Under the pieces are notes generated by a model. The model was not told the origin of the DNA. It made no database searches and saw only the letters and a program-made list of their open reading frames with translations. A DNA stretch of 64,000 nucleotides from Jackrogersella multiformis (Eukaryota > Ascomycota > Sordariomycetes > Xylariales > Hypoxylaceae), in assembly GCA_902806575.1 (NCBI GenBank), contig CADCXD010000006.1:682001-746000 (forward strand), written 5' to 3'. The translations under genes were made by a program, and so were the position numbers. Positions 12,577 to 23,668 of the stretch are shown in pieces; position 1 is the stretch's first letter; each line of letters opens with the position of its first letter.

Positions 12577-13712
12577 ATGCGATTCACGATCGCTTGCGTT
12601 TCCGCCCTAATGGGCATCGCCATCGCGGCTCCCCAGGGCGTTACTGACAAGCTAACCCCGACCGGCGCTGCGCCAGCGGGCTGCACCGGCAGCTTCGACG
12701 GCAAATTCGAGATTACCGTTGCCGAGGTCACTGAGAAGCGAAGCGTTTCTCAACTAGAGGTAAGAGCAGGCGGTGTCGCGATAGGGACCGAGCCTCCCGG
12801 CTGCGATTTTGAAAAATGGATGGCTAACGTTCGGAGCAGAAGCGCGCCGAGTGCGGTAGTGATGGAATCCTGGTGTCGACATTGAAGGACGGATCGATCT
12901 TCGATTCCAAGGACCGAACCGGCTACATCGCGTCCAACTTCCAGTTTCAATTCGATGCTCCCGCCCAAGCCGGCGCTCTTTATACCAGTGGCTTTTCTCT
13001 CTGTGACAACAACATTCTCGCTCTCGGTGACAACCAGACCTTCTTCCGATGCCTATCAGGTGATTTCTACAACCTGTACGACCGCACCTGGGCGGCTCAG
13101 TGTTCACCCGTGTCGATCATCGCCGTTCCGTGCGGTTCTGATGATCCCGCTTCGCAGATCCCTGATGGGCAGGTTGTCGGCACCACCGTTGTTCAGACTA
13201 CTATCGTCACCGCTCTGCCCGACGGCCAGCCGCAGGTTGTCACCACGGTAGTGCCTGTTCCCATCTGCCAGATCGGCGACGGTCAAGTTCAGCAAGGGAC
13301 TACTCCTTGCGCCTCGGTGACGGCTAGCCCGACCAGCACGTACGTGCCTGTGAGCGAGTACACGGATGGCCAGATTCAAGTCACCCCCCCTGGAAGCGCC
13401 CCTGCTCCCTCAGCCACCCCGACCGCTGGCTCATCGGCGCCGCCTGCTCCTTCGGCGCCGGGTCCTTCGGCACCTGCTCCGTCGGCACCTGCTCCGTCGG
13501 CACCTTCGTCTTCGGCACCTGCACCAGGCAGCAGCAGCAGCAGCGCCGCCGCATCAAGCTCCAGCGCAAGCGAGTCGTCAAGCCCATCCTCTGCCAGCCC
13601 CACCGCTCCGGCAGCGACGTCAGCTCCGCCTCAGAGTGGATCTTCGCGCGTCTCAGTTGGATCTGTTGGTGCTCTGGTCATCACCGCCATGGTAGCCTTT
13701 TTCTACCTGTAA
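12577..13712 (+). CDS. PIR-type cell-wall protein with GPI-anchor signal
   Basis: Two exons, 12577-12759 and 12840-13712, give 351 residues; the intron has a GTAAGA donor and GAGCAG acceptor. A signal peptide (MRFTIACVSALMGIAIAAP) leads to a propiece with Lys-Arg (Kex2-type) sites. A four-Cys domain follows, with motifs STLKDG, FQFD, LALGDNQTF, CLSGDFYNLYD and AQC, matching the C-terminal domain of yeast Pir proteins. Next are four loose PIR-type repeats built on DGQ (QIPDGQVV, LPDGQPQ, QIGDGQVQ, YTDGQIQ), a Pro/Ala/Ser stretch with APSAP repeats, and a hydrophobic C-terminus typical of a GPI signal. It should be secreted and attached to wall glucan. The Cys domain lies before the repeats, the reverse of yeast Pir order. 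Confidence 0.9.
13420..13560 (+). repeat. Coding minisatellite in the wall-protein gene
   Basis: Imperfect 12-15 bp copies of GGCACCTGCTCCGTC encode Ala-Pro-Ser-Ala-Pro units, followed by a CAGCAGCAG tract encoding Ser. Such repeats vary in copy number between strains in fungal wall proteins; variation here is inference. Confidence 0.7.
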
Positions 13713-14656
13713 ATATAACTCACCATCCCCAATGCCAGGTTATCAGAGAGGAGGGGAGAGGATAATAATGGGCTGAGAAGGACGAGGGATATTTCGAGGG
13801 CTGAACTAATGGTCGTGCCGTCATGAGATGGGTTAATGTGTGATGCAGGGAAACGAACGAGACATAACTTCATAATGGGCTATAGCATAGCAGGAGTTAG
13901 GAGATAATACAAAAACTCCAGTTCATACGAATACATACCTAGTAAAGAGACGTACCTACACAAATCCTTTCAATGCCAATGCCTCTTCTTCGCCTTGAAG
14001 GTAAACTTACCTCTCCGTTTTCAATATGGTGATTTCCATGCTGTGCGAGACGAAGCCTCATGACTTCTAGTTGAACAGATCGCTAACAAGAGCTACCATT
14101 ATTCCGTACGAACCCATTACGAACCCATCGAGAGCTACATAGCTCTAAGTACGACTTTGCGATAGTATACAAACCCATATTGATAATTGGATGCCATCTA
14201 GAAGCTCTTTGACATACCTAGGTAGTATAAGTTGTAAGTTGTAAGTTACAAAAAGGTTAATCAGCGATTTGGAAGTTCTAGTAGTCTCATCTAGCGTCCT
14301 TTAGGGCTACCGGCGTCGGTGTCTAAATCCCTGCTGCCCGAACCATATTGAACCTGCCTTCTAAGGTTTATCGATAAGATAATATTGGAACCTTGGAATA
14401 CCTATTAATCGTCTTCTAGATAGGTGCTCTAGGCAGTATCTACCGGTACCTAGGTCAGCTGCTCGGCTGGGGTTCAAATGTTCTTTATCCATAATCTCAA
14501 TTTCTTCTAAACTTCCAAACTTCCAAACCTCCAAAACCTCCAAAACTTCCAAAACTTCCAAACCTCCAAACTTCTACCATTACGCCCAAGCACCTAGGTA
14601 CCTAGATCGCCCTATTCCTACCTTCAAACCACTCCATCTATACCTAGTCGTTCATA
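13713..14656. repeat. Intergenic region with CTTCCAAA/CCTCCAAA repeat
   Basis: No gene is seen. It contains the 3' region of the wall-protein gene and the promoter of the zinc-finger gene. At 14508-14575 an imperfect tandem of CTTCCAAA and CCTCCAAA units forms a pyrimidine-rich tract just upstream of the next start codon, followed by one TACCTAGG element at 14593-14606. Confidence 0.65.
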
Positions 14657-15544
14657 ATGTCCGAATACTGGAAATCAACTCCCAAGTACTGGTGTAAGCA
14701 TTGCAGCACCTACGTTCGCGACACCAAATTCGAGCGGCAGAATCACGAGGCCACCGCCAAACACCAAAGCTCCCTAAAGCGTTTCCTACGAGATCTACAC
14801 CGAAACCACGAGCAAGATCTGAGGGATAAAGAGCGAGCAAAACGCGAGGTCGAAAGACTGAATGGTGTCGTCAGCTCGGCGTCTACGGATCATGTCGCAA
14901 GTACTAGCAAAGCTTCGTCGCAAGCGCAAGCTACCGGCTCTCAGCGCCAACGACAATGGGAGCAGCTCGCGGAGATGGGCATCGACGTCCCCACCGAGCT
15001 AAGAGGGGACATGGCCATGGCTAGCGGATGGACCGTCACCAACACGAGAATTGTCGAAGACATACCGAAAGCAGACGGCAACCCAGATACCAAGCCCAGT
15101 AACGTCGAAGCGATCGCGTCTGGCGTACGAAAGAGGCCGAATCGGGAGGGAGGAGAGGAGGAGGAGGAGGAGGAGGAGCAGAACGTAATCAGGGGTCTAT
15201 TCAAGAAACCTAGGAAATGGGGTCGTGATACGAAACAAGCTTCAGAGGACGATGCAGAACTAGATGCGCTACTCGGCGGAAGTATAAAAAAATCGCCCAA
15301 GACCGAAGAACAACCCGAAAAGGTATTCAAGAAGGAGGACGATCTACCGAGTACTAAGAGAGAGGATCATCTGTCTGGCATAAAAAACGAGGAAACGGAC
15401 GAAGGTACATCGTTGCCGGGTATTAAGTCAATAGCTGTCGAGGCTGTCGAACGAGCTCCAGTCAAACAAGAAGAGAACATAAAGAGCGAAACACCTGCAG
15501 TTATCTTCAAAAAGCGAAAGCCTAAGAATATTCGACAAAGATGA
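14657..15544 (+). CDS. U1-type zinc-finger protein, WBP4/FBP21-like splicing factor
   Basis: Single exon, 295 residues. The N-terminus is a matrin/U1-C-type C2H2 finger: Cys13, Cys16, His30 and His36 in the context WCKHCSTYVRD...NHEATAKH. A basic helical stretch follows (LKRFLRDLHRNHEQDLRDKE), as in WBP4/FBP21 relatives, which bind the spliceosome after B-complex formation. The rest is disordered and charged, with a Glu run near residues 171-178 and a basic C-terminus (FKKRKPKNIRQR) that may be a nuclear signal. No WW domain is visible, so the match covers the finger region only. A role in pre-mRNA splicing is inferred from the family. Confidence 0.85.
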   Translation: MSEYWKSTPKYWCKHCSTYVRDTKFERQNHEATAKHQSSLKRFLRDLHRNHEQDLRDKERAKREVERLNGVVSSASTDHVASTSKASSQAQATGSQRQRQWEQLAEMGIDVPTELRGDMAMASGWTVTNTRIVEDIPKADGNPDTKPSNVEAIASGVRKRPNREGGEEEEEEEEQNVIRGLFKKPRKWGRDTKQASEDDAELDALLGGSIKKSPKTEEQPEKVFKKEDDLPSTKREDHLSGIKNEETDEGTSLPGIKSIAVEAVERAPVKQEENIKSETPAVIFKKRKPKNIRQR

Positions 15545-16763
15545 GCTAAGCTTGTTGGACTGCAGGCTCTGCTCTACAGTCGGACATCTACTACGGAATA
15601 TTCTATATCTAGAGGTCCGGCGGCGTGCTTACTCACACTTAGATATCGCTAGCTCACCGCCTGTACCCCCTCCTCCCCTCCTCCTATAGTACCTACCAGC
15701 CTTATGGTACATGTATTACGGTTCGTGTCTCAGGGGGATAGGGAGTCCCGAACCCACATACGGGATCTTAGTGGTAGGGTTATGCTGATCCATTCCAGAT
15801 ATGACCGGCGAGCAAAGGACTAATATGAGCCTCGTGGGGCGTTGCACGGATTGCCATGCAAGTGACAAGGAGAACTACTACTATCTTTTCTCCACCTTGA
15901 GGTGATGTCCGTTGCTCCCGTCCTGTTCCAACGGTCATGGTATTTTATAATGATTATTGAGGGTGGCAAGTCTAACCATAATGCCAAAACCTCTACTTAT
16001 TAGGTAGTTTTGTACTTTAGTTAACAATAACCTGTTATGAGACATAGGGATGAGCGTTGGTGTAGGTTGGTCTGGATCTTAAATAGAAGTGGACATTTAC
16101 GATATCTATAGACTCGCTACACTAGGCCTGACGAGTGTCAATATGCTTCTCTGCGGCACAGAGCGACGATCATGGAGCTATCGGTGGCTGGAAGCCTCAG
16201 TGAGTTGGCCACCGCAGCAAGCTCCTATTGGTAGTTTTGCGGTGGAGATGATCGTAAAGCTCATTGATATGGCGCTACATATTTCGCCCACCGTCAGCAA
16301 TGGCTGATAATATCGCCTCGTCGGTCTTGCATGTTGCAAGAACACGGTCAGATGGGCAGGCTGCAAAGCTTTGCTTCTCGGGATGAACTGTTGTGTAAGT
16401 CTTCTGTGACACGGACACGGCAGAAAAGTTAGGATCGGACGTTGGACGAGCCTTTTCCCTTCTTTCTTTTAAGTCATTGGCGTCTCGTGCTTATTTCCGA
16501 ATACCTCAAGCGCCCAGTATCGTAGACTCCGGCCTCCTTGTGGGGCTAGCCGTATTCTGAACTTCTACCTACCTAACCTACCTCCTATGGTAGGTATCTA
16601 GGTAGGCACTTAGGTAGTGAGCCTCTTTGGTCACATACATGCCATTGTCTTTCTGCAGTCTAGATATGAGAAGCTGTCTATCTACATATCTTCTACAGTT
16701 CAAGCTAAGGGTTTGATCAGGGCTTGGTTTATTTCTGGTCTTCATCACGATATAGACTTTGAC
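15545..16763. other. Intergenic region, no gene seen
   Basis: No supportable coding region. It carries the 3' flank of the zinc-finger gene and the promoter of the membrane-protein gene, with a small TAGGTAGGTA cluster at 16565-16620. A GTG at 16617 is in frame with the next gene, but I prefer the ATG at 16764. Confidence 0.55.
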
Positions 16764-19442
16764 ATGGCCGCCGACTTTGGGGATTCGACCTATCAGCCGG
16801 CAGTCCAACTTCAACAGAGCCAGCCCTCACTTGCTAACAAGCTACCATCGTCACCAACGCCAACTATCCACCGCCGGACTACTAGTGATGGTATCTCTCT
16901 TAGCTCTACGTCTCAGGCCGATGATGCTCTTGGTTCCGCTCGCCCCGTGTCTGCATCATCCGAAGCGCGACAGCCGGTCCCAATGATGATCGCAGTTGGT
17001 CCAACAAGTCCCGGAGCGTCGACTTCGCCAGTTCCGCCGTCCCAATATCCACGGCCGAAGCCAACCCCATTGCAGTTTGAAGATAGCTCTACCGGCTACT
17101 ATTCTCCCACTGGATCATCACAGCCCATGTTCTCTCCCCGTAGTCGATTTCAACATAGCCGTACAAGCTCTCACACGAATATGCTGAACACGCCGAGCAC
17201 GACAGCGTGGAGAAGCCCGCGGACGCCGCCTCCATACTCGGCTGTGATGCCTCCGGTCAGCAAATGGCGGCACTGGCGACCGGCATGGTTCATGTACCTG
17301 GCATTTATCTTCGGCGTTGTTTGTGCCGCTGGCCATCATGTATTCTATAAGACCCTTGATGGAAAGCCTGCAGATTCTCAGCTTGCTATGCTTCGGTATG
17401 GTACGGTCCTATCGTTCGGAGCTAAAGCTGGGCTCGTGGCAGCAGTGGTTATTGCTTTCAAGCAGCGTATATGGACTACGGTCAGGAGTAAATTTCTCAG
17501 TGTGGCGGCTTTGGATTCTCTATTTGCTGCAACAGAAGACATATTGGCATTGCTCAACGTTGAAATCTATCGGCGGGCTAAGGTTGCCGTGTTCTTGGCG
17601 TCGTTCATCTGGCTTACACCTATCGTGGTCATATTGACGGGTAATACGTTGACTGTGACGATGGCTCTACGGATGGACAATACGACATGCCCCGGCATTA
17701 GAACTTTGAACTTTACGCTAGACGAACTCGAGGTGATTTAAGTACCCCTTACGAATAGTAGCAGTGTCTAATAAACCTATAGGAATTCAGAAATCCTACT
17801 ATGATTGATGGATTACATGGCAAAGCTATATCGTTATGGAATACGACGGACTGGAACACTACTTCACTGGACTGGTTCGATTACTACACCGGATCTAGTA
17901 ACCCCTTAATTCGGGCTACAACTCAAACGGCCTACATGGGACAAGCTGTCGGCAAGACTGGCGCAGATATCGACATTTGCGGCTCCGGGTGGAATTGTAC
18001 GTACACGATCAATTTTACAGCGCCAGCATATAAATGTTCCGAGTTAGCGAGCGGTGTCGGTTCTGAGATAATGCCGCTTGGCGACCATAAACCGCCGGAT
18101 GGCTTCAATACTAAACTCCTTGTTCCTGAAGGTGACTACAGCTATTATGCCTATGCGTTCGGCGGCGACTATGCTGCTGAACAGTTGAAGGAGGTTTTGG
18201 TCGGCGGTCTCCCGACTACTCAGCCCCCGTTTCCCGAAACGTTGGGGGCGTTCCGTACGGAGCCGGTCATCTGGATAGGGTACTCTGTAAGAGCTAATCC
18301 GGACGAAGCAGCGCCTCACAATAAGTCGATGCCGGGTTGGAATGAAGCCTTCATCCCTAAAGTAATCGCGTGCGAGCACTACGAGGCCCGTTACGCCGTC
18401 TTATTTAACTTGACAAGTGGCCAGCAGATTACAAACGTGACTGAACGCACGTTTCTGCGTCGTGTTATAGAGTAAGTGAATTCATCCAATGGAGGAATTT
18501 TCATCTCTTGACAGGATTCCTAAAATGTAACTCGTTTTTTTCTGGGTTCCCGCATTCGGGACCTGGATCTAGGCTCACAATTTCCTTCGATATGCTGATA
18601 CTGACACCCGCGCTAGTACGACCTGGATCCAAGGCGAAGATGCGAACGACGGTACAAACGACAACACTACGGCATACCCAAAAAGTAATTATGTCTACCC
18701 GAGAGACGTCCGGCGGTATCGACGAGTGGCGGCATTTCACTCGATAGGCTCGCAACTACGAGGCTTTTTGAACGGCACGGTCGACTCGCGCCAACTTAAT
18801 ATCCCGATCGACAACACGAAGGCGGACCAGACGATGTTGCTGGACCAGAGACGCGACAATTTTGCCTTCCCGAACCTCATGGATTTGATACCAGCAATCT
18901 ACGAGGACATGCTATTCTCGTTGTTTTCGAACCAACAGTTCGTGAGCGTGGTGTGGGCGGCCACCCCGGATGCGAGTTCCGGGACGCTTATCGGCGACGA
19001 GTCAACCAGATACCCGTGTGTGCGATCCCGCTCGGAGAACATATACAAGTATCATGAGCGAGACCTATGGATCGTATATAGTCTTGCCATCTTCCTGGCT
19101 GCCGTGGGGGTGGTAATAGGCACTCTAGCGATACTCGAGAACGAGGGGGTGCTGCATAGCACCCGCTTTTCGAGTATCGTGGCGGCGACAAGAGGGCCGG
19201 CTTTGGAGAAGCTGGGGTGGATCAAAGCGGAGGACAGAGGCGGCCTACCACGGGATGTGAAAAACCTGAAGGTGGGATACGGAATTGTCCACAGAGGGAG
19301 CGGCCTAGGCGCCGGACATGAAGATATGGAAAACCCCGAAAGAGTAGGCGGCGGAGATGTGTGTTACGGCTTCGGATTAGAAGGTGATGTCCGGCAACCG
19401 AGGAGTCAGACAAAGAGCGAGGGCAGCATATTTCAGAGGTAA
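16764..19442 (+). CDS. Four-TM membrane protein of the fungal 'formylmethionine deformylase-like' family
   Basis: Three exons: 16764-17732, 17783-18471, 18617-19442, giving 827 residues. Introns close in frame with the CTAAT branch and TATAG acceptor, then the CTGAC branch and GCTAG acceptor. The ATG at 16764 is in GACATGG context. A disordered Ser/Pro-rich N-terminal arm of about 170 residues leads to a first helix (WFMYLAFIFGVVCAAGHHVF). Two more helices follow near LSFGAKAGLVAAVVIAF and VFLASFIWLTPIVVILTG. A large loop with many N-glycosylation sites (NTT, NCT, NFT, NVT, NKS) is probably extracellular, before the last helix (IVYSLAIFLAAVGVVIGTLA) and a cytoplasmic tail. Ascomycete databases often call this family deformylase-like, but I see no deformylase metal motif. 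Function is unknown. Confidence 0.85.
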
Positions 19443-21775
19443 AAACAATCATGCATACCTAGGTACCTACCTAGGGGGGATACGGAACTAAGGGAAGTGA
19501 TTTAAAAGCAGCATTTTAGCATATGGTTTTTTAGTTTTATTATTAGGTAGGTATTTAGTTCTGTACAAGGCAGCCGGCATAGTCTAGTATCTATTCTTAC
19601 TTATATTCATTCTTCTTAATGACGATATACTTCTTCGAATTAATATGAGCGACTGACCTAGTAAAATATACCCTAGGTAAATATGATGGCATTCATATTT
19701 TCCAATACCTAGGATGGAGATAATTCGTATTTTCCTAAGACCTAACCTAACCTTATTAAGAGAGGCAATGAAGATGATAGAAGAAAGTCGGTGTGTTGTA
19801 CCTCCCAGCCTCCTTTCAATTAATACGTTGCCTAGCCACGATGTGGCGCCACGGTGGAGATCCGAACGCCAAAGGCCAAAAGGAGTAAAGAATAAAGGCC
19901 CCGAATAAGCCACGCAAAATCCTCCGTCTCCAAATTCCCGAGCTAGTGTAGAGCTGGCCGTTCCTACATAGCTACCTCTACCTATCTGGTAAGTATTACA
20001 ACATCTTGCAGCATTCAAAACAGACACGAAATCTCCTACGTACATGTTCATCCCACCGGCACGCAGGGACCTCCGAGCCAGCAGCTAGGTCTGCTTGATC
20101 TGCTTGGTCTGTTTGGTCTCATGAGACAAAATTCCGTACCTAGCAGTATAGCAGTCTAGTGTAGGTACTGACGTTTCCATCTAAAACCCGGGATCATCAT
20201 AGCGGTGGACAGGGAGGAGAGCCCACTTACATACATAATAGTGGAAAAACACCGCACGACAGTTATTTATCGGATTCTTACGATGAGAGGACATGCGAGT
20301 TGCAAGGTGCGAGGTGGATCAAGCGACTCGCCTCAATACATTACATAGTAATATGCCAGTCAGTCAAAGAGATGATAAAGGTCTTCTACCTAGCCCTAGC
20401 TTTCTACCGCGGGCATCCTCCCGTCAGAGCCGCTGTCATCCCATGCTCATCTACTACCTAGCCAGCTAGTGTACAATTCCCCTCCCGTCCCCTCCCGTCC
20501 CCTCGCGCTAGGGGGAGGGGGAGGAGGAGGGAATCGTTGGCTTGATTGAGCGATTGGGCGGTCACGATAGCCGCCACTTGTCTCCATTCGAAGCCCTGCT
20601 TTTTTTTCTTCGCCAGATTGCTTATTACCTACCAGAGGCCAAGCGAGTGAGCGCTGCCCGATTGCCCTGATTGACAGCGCCGCCCGGCCTCTTCCTCCCG
20701 CGATCAGCAGTACCTATTTCACCCGTCCTCTGCTACGTATCCCTACCTCCTACCTAGCAGCCTAGGTAGGCACCTATCTAGCATAGTAACGAGGCGAACG
20801 CGCTGAGCGCGTTGGCCTGCGACTAGGTACTACCTACCTAGGTACCTAGGTAGATTAGATGGGCCCTGATGAACTTATCAATTGGAATCTGCCGTATAGG
20901 TAGGTAAAACAGGTAGAGGTACCTAGTAGGTATGCTTCATTTGTCTCTGGCTCTGCCTGATCCCGAATTGGTGGCGTCGTAGGTCTCTTGTCTTATTCTG
21001 TCCATTAGGTACGTACGTATGCGTCTATATATACGGTTCCCCCCTTTTCTATGCGGCCTCCAAACTGCATTCCATGATCCGAACCATTGGGATTGCAAAA
21101 GCTACCGCAAGGTGGTACGCCATCTCGTTTGCGCAGCTGCAGTATAATGGAAACTAAACTGGGCCTGCGAACAGAAAGGATAACATCATTTTGCATACCT
21201 ACCTACCTACCTACCTACCTAGGTACTGATCTCGCTTGTTCCTTCATGCGTCCTGGGTCATCAGAAGGCCTTCAACAACGTGGTGCAGTCGAAGCGCTGC
21301 AATCACGCCTGATCAACCCCCCCTATTCAGCCAATCACCAACACTTTCCCCCTCGAGGCCGATGATTCGGATGCGCTGTTTGCCCTCGTGTGGACTCTTA
21401 CTAGAGACTTGCTGGGAACTACCTAGGCGTTTCCCTTTTTGCCTTTCCTCATATAATGTCTGGTTCATCCGCTTCCTTTGCAGTAGGTATATAGATAAAC
21501 TCTTATTCCGCATCCGAAGTGCCATCGAATGTGTCTACGTTAGGCCTCCTATTTCCACTTTATTACCCCGTCAATGCTTAGCGATCCCTTCACCGCCGCG
21601 TGTTGTCCTGGCAGACGAATGACAACCGTGCTGGTCAGCTAGCCGGTTGTGCTCCCGCCTCATCTTCTCTTCCGCTATTTCATAAATAAGTAACTAAATA
21701 AAAAAGCATCTCTCTTCCTCTCTCTCTCTTGTCCTGCCTATTTTTAACTTTGTGAGAGGATTAAGTGTTTTCATA
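19443..21775. repeat. Intergenic region with TACCTAGG arrays, (ACCT)6 and a C-rich/G-rich hairpin
   Basis: No gene is supported. TACCTAGG elements occur at 19455-19475, 20740-20855 and 20915-20935; a perfect (ACCT)6 tract lies at 21197-21220. At 20479-20531 a C-tract block is followed by a G-tract block that could form a hairpin, G-quadruplex or i-motif. A CTCTCTCTCT-type pyrimidine tract at 21710-21730 sits just before the start of the next gene, as in many fungal core promoters. Confidence 0.65.
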
Positions 21776-23668
21776 ATGCCGGTGGAAATTGTCACTATTG
21801 TGAACTCGTCGGGGAAGATAATTAGCAATGTAAGTTGGCCCTTCGACGCTCAGATACCTTACCTGGGATCTTGTTACCTACATATTTCCTATTTCCTATT
21901 TCCCATTTCCTATTACCAGCATTACTAGCACTATTATATCTACACCACGGACGCATCTCCACAGACGCCCCGCAGAAAATATCTCAAATATCTGTCCCTT
22001 CATCCACATCAAGCTCGGCTCTTTTAAGCAAATCTCGCTCCTATATCTTCTAGATATGCGCAACCTAACGATTACGACTTTCTATAGGGCAAACACCTGA
22101 TAAGCGTACTAAAAGAGGCCAAGGCTTCTTACCAAGAAAAGAAGGCGGCCATCAAAGCAGAACGTGCGGTCAAGCGCAGCGAGACATTCGACGTGCCGAC
22201 TGAACCGCATTACTACGACGGAGTCGAGTATGGCGGGTGGCCTCGGCGATCATCTCACGATGATGGCGCCTCTCAGGCGACTTCCCATAGAAGTTACCGC
22301 TCGAGGAACTCCAAACGATCCGCCTCGCAGACGAGGCCTGCCTTAACTGAGACCAACCTCCAGACTCTTTCCGAGGTGTCGTCTACCGCCCCTTCGCGCC
22401 CTCCTGTCGCGTACCGTTCCCCGTATGCGGAAACCTCCCCCAGAGACATGGCATTGAGCCGCCCAACCCTAGCGCATGCGCCAACAATGCCCATCTACAT
22501 GGACGAGCCTCATTCTGTGGCCTCGATGCGCACCATATCTGTACCCCGATCAGTTTCCGATCCAGCCTTGAGGGGAAAGGGGAAGGAAATTGACATGAAC
22601 TTGGCATATGGAGATCTCCCTCCAGACCTCGAGGAGAGAGTCGACCTAGACCCTGCTTACAAGACCGCCCAGAAAGAGTGCGAGGCGCGAGATTTGATGG
22701 GGAAAATCGAAAAGCTGCTCACGGAAGCTCAATGCTTGCACCATACCGCGACACATATCATTCAACATCTACAGGGAAACCCGGACGCCGCCGCCGCCGT
22801 CGCCCTCACGCTCGCCGAACTCTCCGCGCTGCTTGGAAAGATGTCGCCATCTTTCCTTACCGTCATCAAGGGTGGCAGTCCTGCGATCTTTGCTCTCCTG
22901 GCGAGCCCTCAATTCCTGATCGCCGCTGGCGTGACGGTCGGAGTGACAGTGGTCATGTTCGGAGGCTGGAAGATCGTCAAGCGCATCCAGGAGGTCAAAG
23001 AGGCGGGGCACGCCGCCGTCTCTCCGATGGCCTTCTCGGCATATCAACCGGGTCCAGCCGATGATGCCGACAGATCCCCGTATCCGTATCCGTATCCGTA
23101 CCCGGAGACGGAAGTAAGCGAGGGCTTCGACGAGGCTCTCGTCATCGAAGAGGAGTTGAGCACCATCGAGAACTGGCGACGAGGCATCGTTCCGTTCGGC
23201 GAGGATCAGCAGGCCGATCTCGAGCTTATCAGCCCCGAAGCTGATCGCGCGATGCGCAGCCAGCACGGCGGCGATGATGCACGCAGCGTCCGCACGACCC
23301 GGACTAGCCGGACATCGAAAACAACCAAGACGAATAAGACGATGAAAAGCCACAAGTCGCAGAAGAGCAACGCTGGCCTCAAGGAGGCTGACGGTGCGAG
23401 CGAGGCAGGCAGCCATCGCAGCCACCACAGCCACCGAAGTACTCAGAGTCACCGAAGTCATCGTACCGACAAGACAGAGCGTACCTCTACCTCTAAATCC
23501 AAGCGGCCCGAAAAGGTGGAGGTCAAGGCGATCGACGACGGGCGTAGCGATCGAGAGAACTCTATCAATGCGGTACTCCGTCCTAAAAAGGACAACATGC
23601 TCAAGGCCTTGTTTAAGAAGAAGAAGGACCGAGAGGACAAGGACCGGACTCACTCGGTGGCTCGGTAG
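21776..23668 (+). CDS. Conserved-looking fungal protein of unknown function with hydrophobic hairpin
   Basis: Two exons, 21776-21829 and 22088-23668, give 544 residues; the 258-nt intron has GTAAGT and CTATAG ends. The 18-codon first exon (MPVEIVTIVNSSGKIISN) joins in frame to GKHLISVLKEAKASYQEKKA. I have the impression of similar N-termini in other Pezizomycotina proteins but know no function. A Ser/Arg-rich disordered region follows. Then come a helical segment near residues 205-275 and a strongly hydrophobic stretch near 280-312 (IFALLASPQFLIAAGVTVGV) that could be one or two membrane passes. The tail has YPYPYP, repeated RTSRTSKTTKT and SHRSHHSHRS units, and a basic end (LFKKKKDRED). It could be a membrane-associated scaffold; this is a guess. 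Confidence 0.8.

Noticed and set aside
21236..21622. 128-codon plus-strand frame upstream of the unknown-function gene
   Set aside because: Composition is like intergenic DNA, no domain, and it overlaps repeat-containing promoter sequence.
22769..23653. 294-codon minus-strand open frame
   Set aside because: It is antisense to the strongly supported two-exon gene at 21776-23668 and arises from that gene's codon bias; no family features.
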